Part shown: piece after piece, positions 9,833-18,706 of the stretch
How positions within the stretch are numbered: the first letter of the stretch is position 1
Layout of the letters: each line of letters begins with the position of its first letter
Assembly: GCA_963767475.1 (NCBI GenBank)
Contig: CAVYEI010000005.1
Coordinates: 1-64,000, forward strand
Direction: 5' to 3'
DNA: 64,000 nt
From: WHSW01 sp963767475
GTDB lineage: Bacteria > Actinomycetota > Thermoleophilia > Solirubrobacterales > 70-9
Made by a program: the position numbers and the translations under genes
Notes under the pieces: model-generated
Seen by the model: only the letters and a program-made list of their open reading frames with translations
What the model was told of the DNA's origin: nothing
The model's database searches: none

Positions 9833-10042
9833 TCAGCCGCCGACGAGCTCGTTCAGCAGCCGATAGAGCGCGTGGTCGGCCGGTCGCGTGGGCACCGCGC
9901 GGTGCCCGGAGGCGAGCTGGTGGCGACGCACCGCCGCCGCGAGCGCGATGAAATCGGTGTCGAGCGCGGGCGGCGCCGGCTCGGCCGCCGGGACCAGCGC
10001 TCGCAGCTCATCCGTCGGCGGTTCGGCGACGGCCGGGCTCAT
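9833..10042 (-). CDS. Small protein of unknown function (69 aa)
   Basis: I do not recognise this protein. It is 69 residues, with a Pro/Ala-rich first third and a helical second half (FIALAAAVRRHQL, HALYRLLNELV). Its ATG overlaps the stop of the gene upstream by four bases (ATGA), a sign of translational coupling in the P450 operon. The ending ADHALYRLLNEL resembles the DEVLYGRLREI segment in the upstream small protein, so the two may be distantly related. Low codon-level evidence because of size; the overlap is the best support. Confidence 0.5.
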   Translation of the reverse strand: MSPAVAEPPTDELRALVPAAEPAPPALDTDFIALAAAVRRHQLASGHRAVPTRPADHALYRLLNELVGG

Positions 10043-10260
10043 GTGCCGGCCCCGCTGCGGCGGTGCCGGGCGATCTCGCGCAGGCGGCCGTAGAGCACCT
10101 CGTCGTGGGGGCGAGGGCCGGTGGTCGAGCGCACGGCGCGGACCTCGTGCTCGCCGACCGCGTCGGCGAGGATCTCGAACCGGCCGGTCGCGAGCTCGTC
10201 GCGCACGCGGCCGAAGAGTCGATGGGTGGATGTGTCCAAGGCTCCGTTTCCGTTCAGCAT
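10039..10260 (-). CDS. Small protein of unknown function (73 aa)
   Basis: Unrecognised 73-residue protein beginning MLNGNGALDTSTHRLFGRVRDELATG. The ATG at 10260 is chosen because AAAGGAGC stands eight to nine bases upstream; a longer reading from TTG 10296 would overlap the P450 stop and ignore that site. It lies 25 bases after the P450 stop and overlaps the next small gene by four bases, so P450, this gene and the 69-residue gene look like one transcription unit. No Cys, no membrane segment and no ferredoxin motif, so it is not a redox partner. Confidence 0.6.
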   Translation of the reverse strand: MLNGNGALDTSTHRLFGRVRDELATGRFEILADAVGEHEVRAVRSTTGPRPHDEVLYGRLREIARHRRSGAGT

Positions 10261-10285
10261 CGCTTCCGCTCCTTTGTCTAGCGAT

Positions 10286-11773
10286 TTAATAGACAATAGC
10301 GGAACGTTCGCGGACCCGCATCTCGAGCCCGCCGTCGGGCGACAGGGTCGGCATCTGGCGGATCGTCATCGAGCGCCCCGGGAGGCGCTCGAAGCGCAGC
10401 CGCTGGAGCGCCATCGTCGCTACCAGCTTGACCTCGGTCTGGCCGAAACGCTTGCCGATGCAGATCCGCGATCCGCCGCCGAAGGGGACGTAGGCGCCGC
10501 GCGGCAGCTCCGCCTTGCGCTCGCGGGTGAAGCGCTCGGGGATGAACGCCTCCGGGTCCGGGAAGACCTCGGGCAGCCGGTGACTTGCCCAGGAGCAGTA
10601 GTTGACGTGGGCGCCGGCGGGCACGGTCGCGCCGGCGAACTCGAAGTCGTGAACCGCGCGCCGCGGGCCGATCCAGGCGGGCGGGTAGAGGCGCAGGACC
10701 TCGTCGACGACCATCTCCAGGTAGGGCAACTCGCCGGCCAGCTGCTCGGCCGTCGGCGGCAGGTCGCCGAGCACCTCGTCCTGCTCGGCCTGCAGCCGGG
10801 CGAGCGCCTCGGGGTCGCGGGCGAGCTCGTAGAACAGGAACGAGATCGTCGAGGTAGAGGTGTCGTGGCCGGCGAACATCAGCGTCATCAGCTGGTCGCG
10901 CACCTCCTCGTCGGAGAGGCCGCTGCCGTCCTCGTCGCGAGCGACCAGGAGCAGGCTGAGGACGTCGCGCGGTTGAGGATCGGGATCGGCGCGGCGACGG
11001 CCGATCTCCTCGGCGACGATCCGGTCCAGGACCTTGCGCGAGCTCATCATCCGGCTCCAGGGCGAGCGCGGTCCCCGCAGGAGCCGCAGGTGGTAGTCGG
11101 TGCCGTAGAAGGCGAGCGCGCGCTCGAAATGCTCCGCGGCGGCCTTGCCGTGCTGGCCGTCGTCGGGATCGAGGCCGAGCAGCGCGCGCATCGCGATTCG
11201 CATCGCCAGGTTGCGCATCCAGGCGTAGACGTCGACGATGCCGCCGGGTCGCATCGCCTCCAGGGCGGCCGCGGTCTCCGCGGTCATCGCCTCCACCGCC
11301 GCCTCGATCTGCTCGCGGTGGAAGGCGGGCATCATGATCCGGCGGGCGCGGTCGTGGTAGCCGCCGTCGATCGTCAGCAGGCCGTCGCCGAGCAGCGGGA
11401 TCAGGTCGCCGAAGCTGCCCTCGCGCCAGTGGAAGTTGTGCGGGTGGGTGACGGTGACATAGGCGTTTGCCTCCGGCCCGAGCATGAAGACGACCTTGGA
11501 GTGCAGGAGCCGGAGGCTGAAGATCGGCCCGTAGCGCTCGTAGTGGGAGAGCAGCAGCGGTAGCGGGTCGTGCGCCATCTGCCTCGTGCGGGCGAAGTCG
11601 AAGTTGTTGGGCCCGGGCGGATACGGGACCCGCGCACGCCGCTCGCTGAGCACGTCCTCGAGCACCCGCGCCCACGGGTTCAAGGACGCCGGCTCCGGGC
11701 GGGCGTCGGTCTCGGGCAGGCCGTAGGTGGGCGTCTCGGGGGCTGTCGGTTCGGCGACGGGCACGGGCTTCAA
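10286..11773 (-). CDS. Cytochrome P450
   Basis: A 495-residue heme monooxygenase. The I-helix oxygen-activation motif FAGHDTST, the K-helix ExxR (EVLRLYPP) and the heme loop FGGGSRICIG with Cys438 are all intact. The sequence is soluble, without an N-terminal anchor, and resembles bacterial members related to CYP4/CYP102-like fatty-acid or alkane hydroxylases (HYERYGPIFSLRLLHSKVVFMLGPEAN). No ferredoxin or reductase gene is adjacent, so electrons must come from elsewhere. It diverges from an SDR gene and leads an operon with two tiny genes. Confidence 0.92.
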   Translation of the reverse strand: MKPVPVAEPTAPETPTYGLPETDARPEPASLNPWARVLEDVLSERRARVPYPPGPNNFDFARTRQMAHDPLPLLLSHYERYGPIFSLRLLHSKVVFMLGPEANAYVTVTHPHNFHWREGSFGDLIPLLGDGLLTIDGGYHDRARRIMMPAFHREQIEAAVEAMTAETAAALEAMRPGGIVDVYAWMRNLAMRIAMRALLGLDPDDGQHGKAAAEHFERALAFYGTDYHLRLLRGPRSPWSRMMSSRKVLDRIVAEEIGRRRADPDPQPRDVLSLLLVARDEDGSGLSDEEVRDQLMTLMFAGHDTSTSTISFLFYELARDPEALARLQAEQDEVLGDLPPTAEQLAGELPYLEMVVDEVLRLYPPAWIGPRRAVHDFEFAGATVPAGAHVNYCSWASHRLPEVFPDPEAFIPERFTRERKAELPRGAYVPFGGGSRICIGKRFGQTEVKLVATMALQRLRFERLPGRSMTIRQMPTLSPDGGLEMRVRERSAIVY

Positions 11774-11782
11774 CCCGGAAAC

Positions 11783-11792
11783 CTACGTGTAG
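11783..11792. promoter_or_regulatory. Small palindrome in the divergent P450/SDR promoter region
   Basis: CTACGTGTAG has matching CTAC/GTAG arms around a GT centre. It overlaps TAGTGT (11790-11795), a reasonable -10 for the SDR gene, in a 67-base divergent intergenic region. A regulator site is possible but the arms are short. Confidence 0.3.
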
Positions 11793-11840
11793 TGTGCGGG
11801 CACCGCAAACAGCGGCAAGCGACGAGGAGGAGATCGGCAG

Positions 11841-12752
11841 ATGGCACGCGAGGCGCGTTCGCTCAGGGGCAAGGTCGTGGCGATCACGGGCGGTGCCCGG
11901 GGGATCGGCAAGGCGACCGCGAGGGCGCTGGTGCTGAAGGGCGCACAGGTGGCGATCGGCGATCTCGACCGCGAGCTCGCGGAGCAGGCCGCGTCGGAGC
12001 TCGGTGGCGAGACGATCGCGCTCGAGCTCGACGTCACCCGCCGCGACTCCTTCGAGGGTTTCCTCGACCAGGTCGAGGAGCGCCTCGGCTCGCTCGACGT
12101 GCTGATCAACAACGCCGGGATCATGCCGCTGGGCAAGTTCGTCGAGGAAGACGACGCGACCGCACAGCGGATGGTCGACATCAACGTGCATGGGGTGATG
12201 TACGGGATGAAGCTGGCGCTGCCGAGGATGGAACGCCGTGGCAGCGGCCACGTCGTCAACATCGCCTCGCAGGCGGGCAAGGGCGGGTTCCCGGGCGGCG
12301 CGACCTACTGCGGCACCAAGCACTTCGTGGTCGGCGTCTCGGAGGCCGTACGGGCCGAGTTGCGCGACACCAAGATCGAGATCTCCTGCGTGATGCCGGC
12401 CGTGGTCAACACCGAGCTCGGTTCGGGCCTGCCGGAGACTCGAGCGGTGAAGAAGCTCGAGCCCGAGGACGTCGCCGACGCGATCGTCGGAGCGCTCGAG
12501 CGACCGAAGTTCGACGTCTGGGTGCCGCGGGAGACGGTCGGCATCTACAAGGTGATGCAGCTCCTGCCCCGCGGCGGCCGCGAGGCGATCAGCCGTCTGC
12601 TGAAGGCCGACAAGGTGCTCGCCGAGGCCGACCACGGCGCCCGCGCCTCCTACGAGGATCGCGCTGCCCACTCCGAGCCGTCACGTGACCCCGACGACGC
12701 CGACACCGACACCGACGCGGAGGCCGAGAGCGAGACCGCCGCCACCGGCTAG
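11841..12752 (+). CDS. Short-chain dehydrogenase/reductase
   Basis: A classical SDR oxidoreductase (303 residues) using NAD(P)H. TGGARGIG at about residues 17-24 is the cofactor loop, NNAG is near residue 90, and YCGTK near 157 is the catalytic YxxxK. Classical SDRs have about 250 residues; the extra C-terminal part, ending in a highly acidic DPDDADTDTDAEAESE tail, is unusual. GAGGAGG nine bases upstream supports the ATG. The PhyH gene follows after 23 bases, so the two are probably cotranscribed. Substrate unknown. Confidence 0.9.
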   Translation: MAREARSLRGKVVAITGGARGIGKATARALVLKGAQVAIGDLDRELAEQAASELGGETIALELDVTRRDSFEGFLDQVEERLGSLDVLINNAGIMPLGKFVEEDDATAQRMVDINVHGVMYGMKLALPRMERRGSGHVVNIASQAGKGGFPGGATYCGTKHFVVGVSEAVRAELRDTKIEISCVMPAVVNTELGSGLPETRAVKKLEPEDVADAIVGALERPKFDVWVPRETVGIYKVMQLLPRGGREAISRLLKADKVLAEADHGARASYEDRAAHSEPSRDPDDADTDTDAEAESETAATG

Positions 12753-12775
12753 TCACCGGGGGCGGGAGTGATCGG

Positions 12776-13600
12776 ATGACCGCCCTCTCCCCCCAACAGC
12801 GCCGCGAATACGAACGGGACGGGTACCTGTTCCCGTTCGCGGTCCTGAACGCCGAGGAGGTCGCCTTCTATCGCGGTCAGTACGAGCGCCTGGCGCCCCG
12901 CGTCGATCGCCACCGCGGCCGTGAGCATGGACAGACCCACCTGCACTTCCCCTGGGCATTCGAGCTGGCCACGCACCCCGCGGTGCTCGACCTGGTCGAG
13001 GACGTGATCGGACCGGACATCCTCGTCCACACCACGACCATGTTCTGGAAGGACCCCCACGACCCGGGGTTCGTCTCCTGGCACCAGGACGCCCACTACC
13101 TCGGCCTCGAGGCGCCGCGCATGGTCACCGCCTGGGTGGCGCTGAGCGAGAGCTCGGTCGAGAACGGCTGCATGCGCGTGATCCCCGGCACCCACCGCGA
13201 ACACCTGGAGCACGCCACCCGGCCGTCGGGGGAGAACCTGGTCACCAGCGGCCTGCAGTACCAGGGGGAGATCGACGAGTCGAAGGCGGTCGATTTCGTG
13301 CTCGACCCGGGTCAGGCCTCGCTCCACCACGCCGATCTGCTTCACGGCTCGCGCCCCAACCGCTCCGACGCTCCGCGGATTGGATTCGTGATCCGCTACC
13401 TGAGCGCGGCCGTGCGCCAGCAACGAGCCCACCACGAGGTCGTGCTCGCCCGGGGGCGCGACGTCGCCGGGCACTATGAGCTGCTCGAGCGGCCTCCCGA
13501 GGCGGACTTCGACGACGCGCTGGCCGCGCACCTCGCCTTCTGGGAGGGCTTGCGCCAGCGGGCCGAGCGCGGCGAGGCCGCCTTTGGCCCCGCCCGCTAG
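12776..13600 (+). CDS. Phytanoyl-CoA dioxygenase (PhyH) family protein
   Basis: A 274-residue Fe(II)/2-oxoglutarate-dependent oxygenase-like protein. The iron ligands are visible as HQD in WHQDAHYLGL (about residue 102) and the distal His in LLHGSRPNRS (about 189), where the following Arg should bind 2-oxoglutarate. The fold and spacing fit PhyH enzymes, which hydroxylate acyl-CoAs or small molecules. It follows the SDR gene by 23 bases; a hydroxylase plus dehydrogenase pair suggests stepwise oxidation of one substrate (inference). Confidence 0.88.
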   Translation: MTALSPQQRREYERDGYLFPFAVLNAEEVAFYRGQYERLAPRVDRHRGREHGQTHLHFPWAFELATHPAVLDLVEDVIGPDILVHTTTMFWKDPHDPGFVSWHQDAHYLGLEAPRMVTAWVALSESSVENGCMRVIPGTHREHLEHATRPSGENLVTSGLQYQGEIDESKAVDFVLDPGQASLHHADLLHGSRPNRSDAPRIGFVIRYLSAAVRQQRAHHEVVLARGRDVAGHYELLERPPEADFDDALAAHLAFWEGLRQRAERGEAAFGPAR

Positions 13601-13608
13601 CGTCAGTC

Positions 13609-14310
13609 TCAGGCCGTTGACAGCAGCGCCGCAAGCGCGAAGCCGAGCACGGTGACCAGACCCACCCGGTCGCCGCTCTTCTTCAGCGCCTGGGGCACCA
13701 TCGTGTCGGCGAGCATGCAGAGGATGGCGCCGCCGGCGAATGCCTTGACGAAGGCGACCGCGTCGCCGGAGGCACCGCCGAGCAACTCGTAGCCGAGTCC
13801 GGCGGCGGCCGCCGAGGCCAACGCGATCCCGAACCAGAGGCCGAGGATCCAGCGCGGCGAGTGCGTCGACTTGAGCCCGGCGGTGGCGGCGATCGACTCC
13901 GGCAGGTTGGAGATGAAGACGGCGACGATGAACGAGACGCTGACCCCGCCGCCGGAGATCAGGGTGAGGCCGATCGCGGCCGACTCGGGGATCCCGTCGA
14001 GCAGCGCGCCGAGCACGATCCCGCGCGGGTCGTCTGCGTCCTCGGGCTTGCCGCGACGGATCAGGCGGTCGCCGCCGAAGTAGGCGAGGGCGCCGGCGCC
14101 GAGGCCAAGCGCCGCGGCGAGGCCGCCGCCGATCTCGATCGCCTCCTCGGTGAGGTCGAAGGCGACGGCACTGATCAGCACCCCGGCGCCGAAGGCCATC
14201 ACGAAGCCGATCGTGCGATCGGGGATCGAGCGCCCGGGGATCAGCGCCAGCAGCGCCCCGGCAACCAGGGCGAGGCCGCCGAACAGCCCCCAGAGCGCCG
14301 CCTCGAGCAT
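13609..14310 (-). CDS. ZIP family metal transporter
   Basis: A membrane protein of 233 residues with about eight predicted hydrophobic helices. The ZIP-type metal-binding motifs in helices IV and V appear as DGIPESAAIG and NLPESIAAT. Members move Zn2+ or other divalent metals into the cytoplasm. I chose ATG 14310 (MLEAALWGLFGG) since ZIP proteins begin with the first helix here; upstream in-frame codons to 14412 overlap the divergent gene and read as a second hydrophobic stretch. It converges with the PhyH gene, stops eight bases apart. Confidence 0.85.
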   Translation of the reverse strand: MLEAALWGLFGGLALVAGALLALIPGRSIPDRTIGFVMAFGAGVLISAVAFDLTEEAIEIGGGLAAALGLGAGALAYFGGDRLIRRGKPEDADDPRGIVLGALLDGIPESAAIGLTLISGGGVSVSFIVAVFISNLPESIAATAGLKSTHSPRWILGLWFGIALASAAAAGLGYELLGGASGDAVAFVKAFAGGAILCMLADTMVPQALKKSGDRVGLVTVLGFALAALLSTA

Positions 14311-14383
14311 TGGCGGAGTCTCGCGCACCGCCCCGGTTGGACCGACCCACAGCGGGTAGGCGAAAGGGTGAAACGAAAAAACG

Positions 14384-14389
14384 AAGGAG
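14384..14389 (+). promoter_or_regulatory. Strong ribosome binding site preceding an ATC codon
   Basis: AAGGAG sits six bases before ATC at 14396. This placement decides the start of the DUF892 gene, because there is no ATG, GTG or TTG between the in-frame TGA at 14369 and ATG 14495. Confidence 0.6.
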
Positions 14390-14395
14390 AACACG

Positions 14396-15055
14396 ATCAC
14401 CGAGACGATCAAACAAGCGAAGCTGGTTCAGTACCTGAGCGAGGCCTACGGCAAGGAGAAGGAACTGGAGACCGCGCTCGAGGCGCATATCGCGATGACG
14501 ACGCGCAAGCCGTATAAGAAGCGGCTGCAGGATCACCTCAAGGAGACCAAGTCTCACGCGCGCGAGCTCGAGCGGCGGATCAAGAAGCTCGGCGGCGGAG
14601 GGCCGCAGCTACTCGACAAGATCGCCGGGCAGGCGACGGCGAAGGCGGTGTCGCTGGCGAAGGGGCCGCTGCACATGGTGCGCGGCACGAGCGAGGCCGA
14701 GAAGATGCTCAAGAACGCGAAGACCGAGTACTTCAACGAGCACGAGGAGATCGCCACCTACACGGCGATCGAGACCCTGGCCGAGGCCGTCGGCGACACT
14801 GAGACGGCGAAGCTGGCGCGGGCGATCCGGCGCGACGAGGAGCGGATGGCGAGCTTCCTGGCGAAGCAGATCCCGGTGCTGACCAAGGCTGTGGTCAGCG
14901 AGGAGATCCCGGCGGCGGAACGGCGCGCGAACGGCGGTCGCTCTCGGCGGAAGCCGACCAAGTCGCGCTCGCGCTCCTCGAGCTCCTCACGTTCGCGTAC
15001 GGCGACGCGAGCCAAGAAGGGCGGCTCGCGCTCGCGCTCCGCGGCCAGGCGCTAG
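14396..15055 (+). CDS. DUF892/YciE-like ferritin-fold protein with Ser/Arg-rich tail
   Basis: Reading from ATC 14396 gives ITETIKQAKLVQYLSEAYGKEKELETALEAHI, the typical first helix of the DUF892 (YciE/YciF) family, stress-associated helical proteins with a ferritin-like fold. A start at ATG 14495 would delete this helix. The ATC may be a rare start codon or a base error for ATG. The helical core (to about residue 180) is followed by a tail very rich in Ser, Arg and Lys (KSRSRSSSSSRSR), unlike ordinary family members, which could bind nucleic acid or be phosphorylated. The gene overlaps the stop of the convergent CoA-transferase by four bases. Confidence 0.78.
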   Translation: MTETIKQAKLVQYLSEAYGKEKELETALEAHIAMTTRKPYKKRLQDHLKETKSHARELERRIKKLGGGGPQLLDKIAGQATAKAVSLAKGPLHMVRGTSEAEKMLKNAKTEYFNEHEEIATYTAIETLAEAVGDTETAKLARAIRRDEERMASFLAKQIPVLTKAVVSEEIPAAERRANGGRSRRKPTKSRSRSSSSSRSRTATRAKKGGSRSRSAARR

Positions 15056-16371
15056 CGACCGCCGACCGCCGAGCGGCCGTGGGAGGCCCGCTCGGCGGCG
15101 GCGCGCAGCTCGTCGCGGAACTGCGGATGGGCGACCTCCGCCAGCGCCAGACCGCGCTGGCGGACGGTCAGCCCCTGGAGCTCGGCTGCGCCGTGCTCGG
15201 TGACGATCACGTCTACCTGGTGGCGGGGTGTGGTGATCACCGCGCCGGCCTCGAAGAAGGGGACGATTCGCGAGTGCACCTCGCCGTTGATCGTCACCGT
15301 CGACGGCAGGCAGAGCAACGAACGGTCCTCGAGCGAGAGCGCCGGGCCGGCGATGAAGTCCTCGTGGCCGCCGATTCCGGAGTACTGGCTGCCGTGAATG
15401 GTGTCGGCGACGACCTGGCCGTGGATATCGACGGCGATCGCGGCGTTGATCGTCACCATCAGCCGGTTGCGGCCGATCAGGTCGGGGGAGTTGACGACCT
15501 CGACCGGGAGGAAGGCGACCTGATCGTTGTCGGTGAGCCAGCGGTAGAGCTCCGGTGAGCCGCCGGCGAAGGTGGCCACCGAGACGCCGTCGAACTGTCC
15601 CTTGCGGTTGGTCACCTTGCCGGCCTGGTGGAGGCGCATGAGGCCGTTGGTGAACATCTCCGAGTGGACCCCGTAGTCGCCGCCGTCGCCATCGGCGAGC
15701 CGGCCGACGATCGCCGAGGGAATCGTGCCGATCCCGGTCTGCAGGGTGGCGCCGTCTGGGATGAAGCGGCGGGCCTGCCCGGCGATCGCCGCGTCGATCT
15801 CGGTTGGCTCGGGCTCGGGGAGGGCGAACGGCTCCGCCTCCGAGGCGACCAGGACGTCGATCTGATCGACGTGGATCGCGTGGCGGTGCTCGGGCGGCAG
15901 CCCCAGGGTGCGGGGGAAGTTGGGCGAGGTCTCGACCACCAGCAACCTGCCGGGATCGGAGCCCGCGCGGGCGAGCTCCTTGACCGTGCCGCCGGCGTGC
16001 AGCGAGAGGCTGCACCAGCCCGACTCGTCGGGAGGGCTGGCGACCGTCGCCATCACCCGCGGCGCCTGCTGCTCGAGCAGTGGCTCGAAGCGGCGGAAAT
16101 CCGCCGGGGCGAAGCTGATGTTGGCGCCGGCGTCGCGCAGCGAGCGCTCGACCGGGCCGAAGAAGCCGGAGAGGTAGTGGACGTTCGGGTGCTTGAAGGC
16201 CTCCGACCAGGCGAGCAGCAGGGCGCCGTAGATGCGCAGTTCCGCCCAATCGTCGCGCTCGCCGAGCGCCGCCATGAACGCCGGCGGCTGGCCGGTGCCG
16301 AGAGGGATCCCGAGCGTGTCCGCCGGCTCGAGCCGGGCGGCTGCCTGCTGTGGGGTGATCGGGTCCGGCAT
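15052..16371 (-). CDS. Acetyl-CoA hydrolase/CoA-transferase (4-hydroxybutyrate CoA-transferase type)
   Basis: A 439-residue family I CoA-transferase-like protein that moves CoA between acyl groups or hydrolyses acyl-CoA through a glutamyl-CoA intermediate. The catalytic Glu is probably in GVHSEMFTNG (about residue 238). The C-terminal GIGGHEDFIAGP matches the conserved GxGGxxDF motif of this family. Both Acetyl-CoA hydrolase halves are complete. It is a single gene, convergent with the DUF892 gene. Substrate is not evident; a short-chain acid is likely. Confidence 0.85.
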   Translation of the reverse strand: MPDPITPQQAAARLEPADTLGIPLGTGQPPAFMAALGERDDWAELRIYGALLLAWSEAFKHPNVHYLSGFFGPVERSLRDAGANISFAPADFRRFEPLLEQQAPRVMATVASPPDESGWCSLSLHAGGTVKELARAGSDPGRLLVVETSPNFPRTLGLPPEHRHAIHVDQIDVLVASEAEPFALPEPEPTEIDAAIAGQARRFIPDGATLQTGIGTIPSAIVGRLADGDGGDYGVHSEMFTNGLMRLHQAGKVTNRKGQFDGVSVATFAGGSPELYRWLTDNDQVAFLPVEVVNSPDLIGRNRLMVTINAAIAVDIHGQVVADTIHGSQYSGIGGHEDFIAGPALSLEDRSLLCLPSTVTINGEVHSRIVPFFEAGAVITTPRHQVDVIVTEHGAAELQGLTVRQRGLALAEVAHPQFRDELRAAAERASHGRSAVGGR

Positions 16372-16435
16372 CGTCGGGCGCGCTCCGCGCGCAACCTATC
16401 CCACCGGAGCTGCCGGACCCGCGTATGCCTTCCGG

Positions 16436-18586
16436 CTACGCCCTCTCGGCCGCCGGCTGCAGCGCCGACGGTTTGACTCGCAACAGCCGCGCCGGCCAGC
16501 TCGGCAGCCACCAGTTCCAGCGGCCCATGAGCATGATCACGGCGGGCACGATCAGGGCACGGATGATCGTCGCGTCGATCAGGATCCCGGCGCCGAGTCC
16601 GGTCGCGAACATCTTCAGGTCCGTCCCCGGGCTGGAGGCCATGGCGACGAAGGTGAGGAAGAGGATCAGCGCGGCGCTGGTGACCAGGCGCCCGGTGCGC
16701 CCGATGCCCTGGACCACCGCCGCCTCGGTCGACCCGGTGCGGTCGTATTCCTCGCGCATCCGGCTGAGGATGAACACCTCGTAGTCCATCGAGAGCCCGA
16801 ACAGGAAGGCGAAGATCATCAGCGGCATCCAGGAGGGGATCGAGCCGGTCGCCTCGACTCCCCAGATCAGCTCGGAGCCGTAGCCGTGCTGCCAGACCAG
16901 GACCAGTACGCCCCAGGCGGCCGCCACGCTGAGGACGTTGAGGATGATCGCCTTCGCCGGCAACAGCAGCGAGCGAAAGGCCCGGGCGAGGAGGATGAAC
17001 GTGGTCACGCAGATCAGCGCGATCATCAGCGGGAAGGCGCCGTAGACGGCGTTGATGAAGTCGTCGTTGGCGGCGGGCTGGCCGCCGACGAGCACGTCCG
17101 GGCCGGCGGCGTGCGCCGTGTCGCGGACGCCCTCCAGCGTCGCCTCGCCTTCCGGCGAGCCCGAGTCGGGGATCGGGATCGCCTCGACGATCGCGGTCCC
17201 GCCGCGCTGCCAGGCCGGGTCGTCGGGGGCGACGGCGCCGTGGATGCCCTCGACGCCGCGAAGATCCGCCGCCACCTGCTCCGGTGACGTGTCGCCCTCG
17301 ATCAAAATCTCGTGCGGGAGCAGCGAGCCCTCGCCGATGCCGGACTCCTCGAGCGCCACCAGCCCTTCCCTGGCGTCGCCGGAGGTGGCGATCGTGTTCG
17401 CGTCCGAGGTGCCGAGCTGGAGATCGGTGGCGGCGACGACCAGCGCCAGGATCACCGCCATGCCGGCGCCGGCGGCGAGCCAGCGCCGCCGCGCGACCGC
17501 CTGGGCCCAGCGCGTCCAGGCGCGGCTTGCCTTGTCATCGGTGCGGCGGTGCGGCCAGTCGAGCCGCGCCCCGAGCTTCGCCAGCACGACCGGCAGCAGC
17601 GTCAGCGCGGCCAGGGTCGAGACCAGCGGGATCAGCATGCCGCCGTAGCCCATCGAGCGCAGGAACGGCAGCGGCAGCGCGATCAGCGCCAGCAGGCCGA
17701 TCGCCACCGTGATCCCGCTGAAGAGCACGGCGCGTCCGGCGGTCTCCATCGCCCGCTGCACGGCCTCGTCGCCCTCGCGCCCGTGGGTGCGCTCCTCGCG
17801 CCAGCGGGAGACGACGATCAGCGAGTAGTCGATCGCGATCCCGAGCCCGAGCAGGGCGATCAGGAACTGGACGATCGGCGAGACCGTGGTCAGCTCGGTG
17901 AGCCCGAGCAGGAGCAGGAAGGTGGTCATGATCGAGGCGATCGCCATCACCAGCGGGACGACGGCGAGGAAGGAGGCGAAGACGAAGGTGAGTACCAGCA
18001 GGGCGCCGAAGCCGCCGAGCAGGGCCTCGACCAGGACACCGGGGCCCTCGGAGTCGGCCCCCGAGTCCTCGGCGAGGGCGTCGAAACCGGTCAGGTGAAC
18101 GGGCTGCCCACCGACCGTCGCGCCCTCGAGCGCCGCGCTGGCTGCCTTCTCGGCCCGGGGGTTCTCGCCAAAGGCCGAGTCGGGATCGGGTTGCGGGTAG
18201 ATGACAGCGAACGTCGTCAGCCCGTCGTCGGAGACGAAGGTCTGGTCGCCGGTGGAGGCATAGGAGGCGATCCGGGCGTTTGGAAGGGCCTCGGCGAGGC
18301 GCTCGTCGATCTGAGCGAGGTCGGCCTCGACCGCGGGCGAGTCGACCGATTCGCCGTCGGGCAGGGTGGCGACCGGGACCAGCGGTGCGGTGTCGCCACC
18401 GGTGCCGCCGTAGCGCTCGGCGATCACCTGGTTGGTCTCCCAGCCCTCCTTGTCGGGGACCGAGAACTCGGGCTCGAGCGCCTCCGTGGCGGGACCCGCG
18501 GCGGCGACGCCGGCGATCGTCAGCAAGATCCAGGAGATCACGACGAGGCGCTTGTGGGCGAGGACGAAGCGGGTGAGAGCTGACAT
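16436..18586 (-). CDS. MMPL/RND-family transporter
   Basis: A 716-residue integral membrane protein with the twofold RND layout: one helix, a periplasmic-side domain (about residues 40-190), a helix bundle, a second soluble domain and a second bundle. The paired GxxxDY signatures in helix 4 of each half, GIAIDYSLIVVSRWREE and GLSMDYEVFILSRMREEY, supply the proton-relay Asp-Tyr. MmpL proteins export lipids, siderophores or drugs. GGAGG five bases before ATG 18586 fixes the start. A TetR gene lies upstream on the same strand, 187 bases away. Confidence 0.9.
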   Translation of the reverse strand: MSALTRFVLAHKRLVVISWILLTIAGVAAAGPATEALEPEFSVPDKEGWETNQVIAERYGGTGGDTAPLVPVATLPDGESVDSPAVEADLAQIDERLAEALPNARIASYASTGDQTFVSDDGLTTFAVIYPQPDPDSAFGENPRAEKAASAALEGATVGGQPVHLTGFDALAEDSGADSEGPGVLVEALLGGFGALLVLTFVFASFLAVVPLVMAIASIMTTFLLLLGLTELTTVSPIVQFLIALLGLGIAIDYSLIVVSRWREERTHGREGDEAVQRAMETAGRAVLFSGITVAIGLLALIALPLPFLRSMGYGGMLIPLVSTLAALTLLPVVLAKLGARLDWPHRRTDDKASRAWTRWAQAVARRRWLAAGAGMAVILALVVAATDLQLGTSDANTIATSGDAREGLVALEESGIGEGSLLPHEILIEGDTSPEQVAADLRGVEGIHGAVAPDDPAWQRGGTAIVEAIPIPDSGSPEGEATLEGVRDTAHAAGPDVLVGGQPAANDDFINAVYGAFPLMIALICVTTFILLARAFRSLLLPAKAIILNVLSVAAAWGVLVLVWQHGYGSELIWGVEATGSIPSWMPLMIFAFLFGLSMDYEVFILSRMREEYDRTGSTEAAVVQGIGRTGRLVTSAALILFLTFVAMASSPGTDLKMFATGLGAGILIDATIIRALIVPAVIMLMGRWNWWLPSWPARLLRVKPSALQPAAERA

Positions 18587-18706
18587 TGATGCCTCCAGGG
18601 CGGTCGGGTGGGCGGAAGGGTTGCGTGTCGGCGCCGGCGCGTCCATCCGGGATTCCCCCTATCGATCCCCGAGGCGCTGCCTTGCCGGCCGCCGCAGCCA
18701 AAGTAG

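Noticed and set aside
12749..14557. 602-residue minus-strand frame
   Set aside because: Lies opposite PhyH and DUF892 and out of frame with ZIP, all of which have intact family motifs.
16380..16400. GCGCGC-TCC-GCGCGC hairpin between CoA-transferase and MMPL genes
   Set aside because: Alternating GC of this kind arises easily at this base composition; no T tract follows, so no terminator is claimed.
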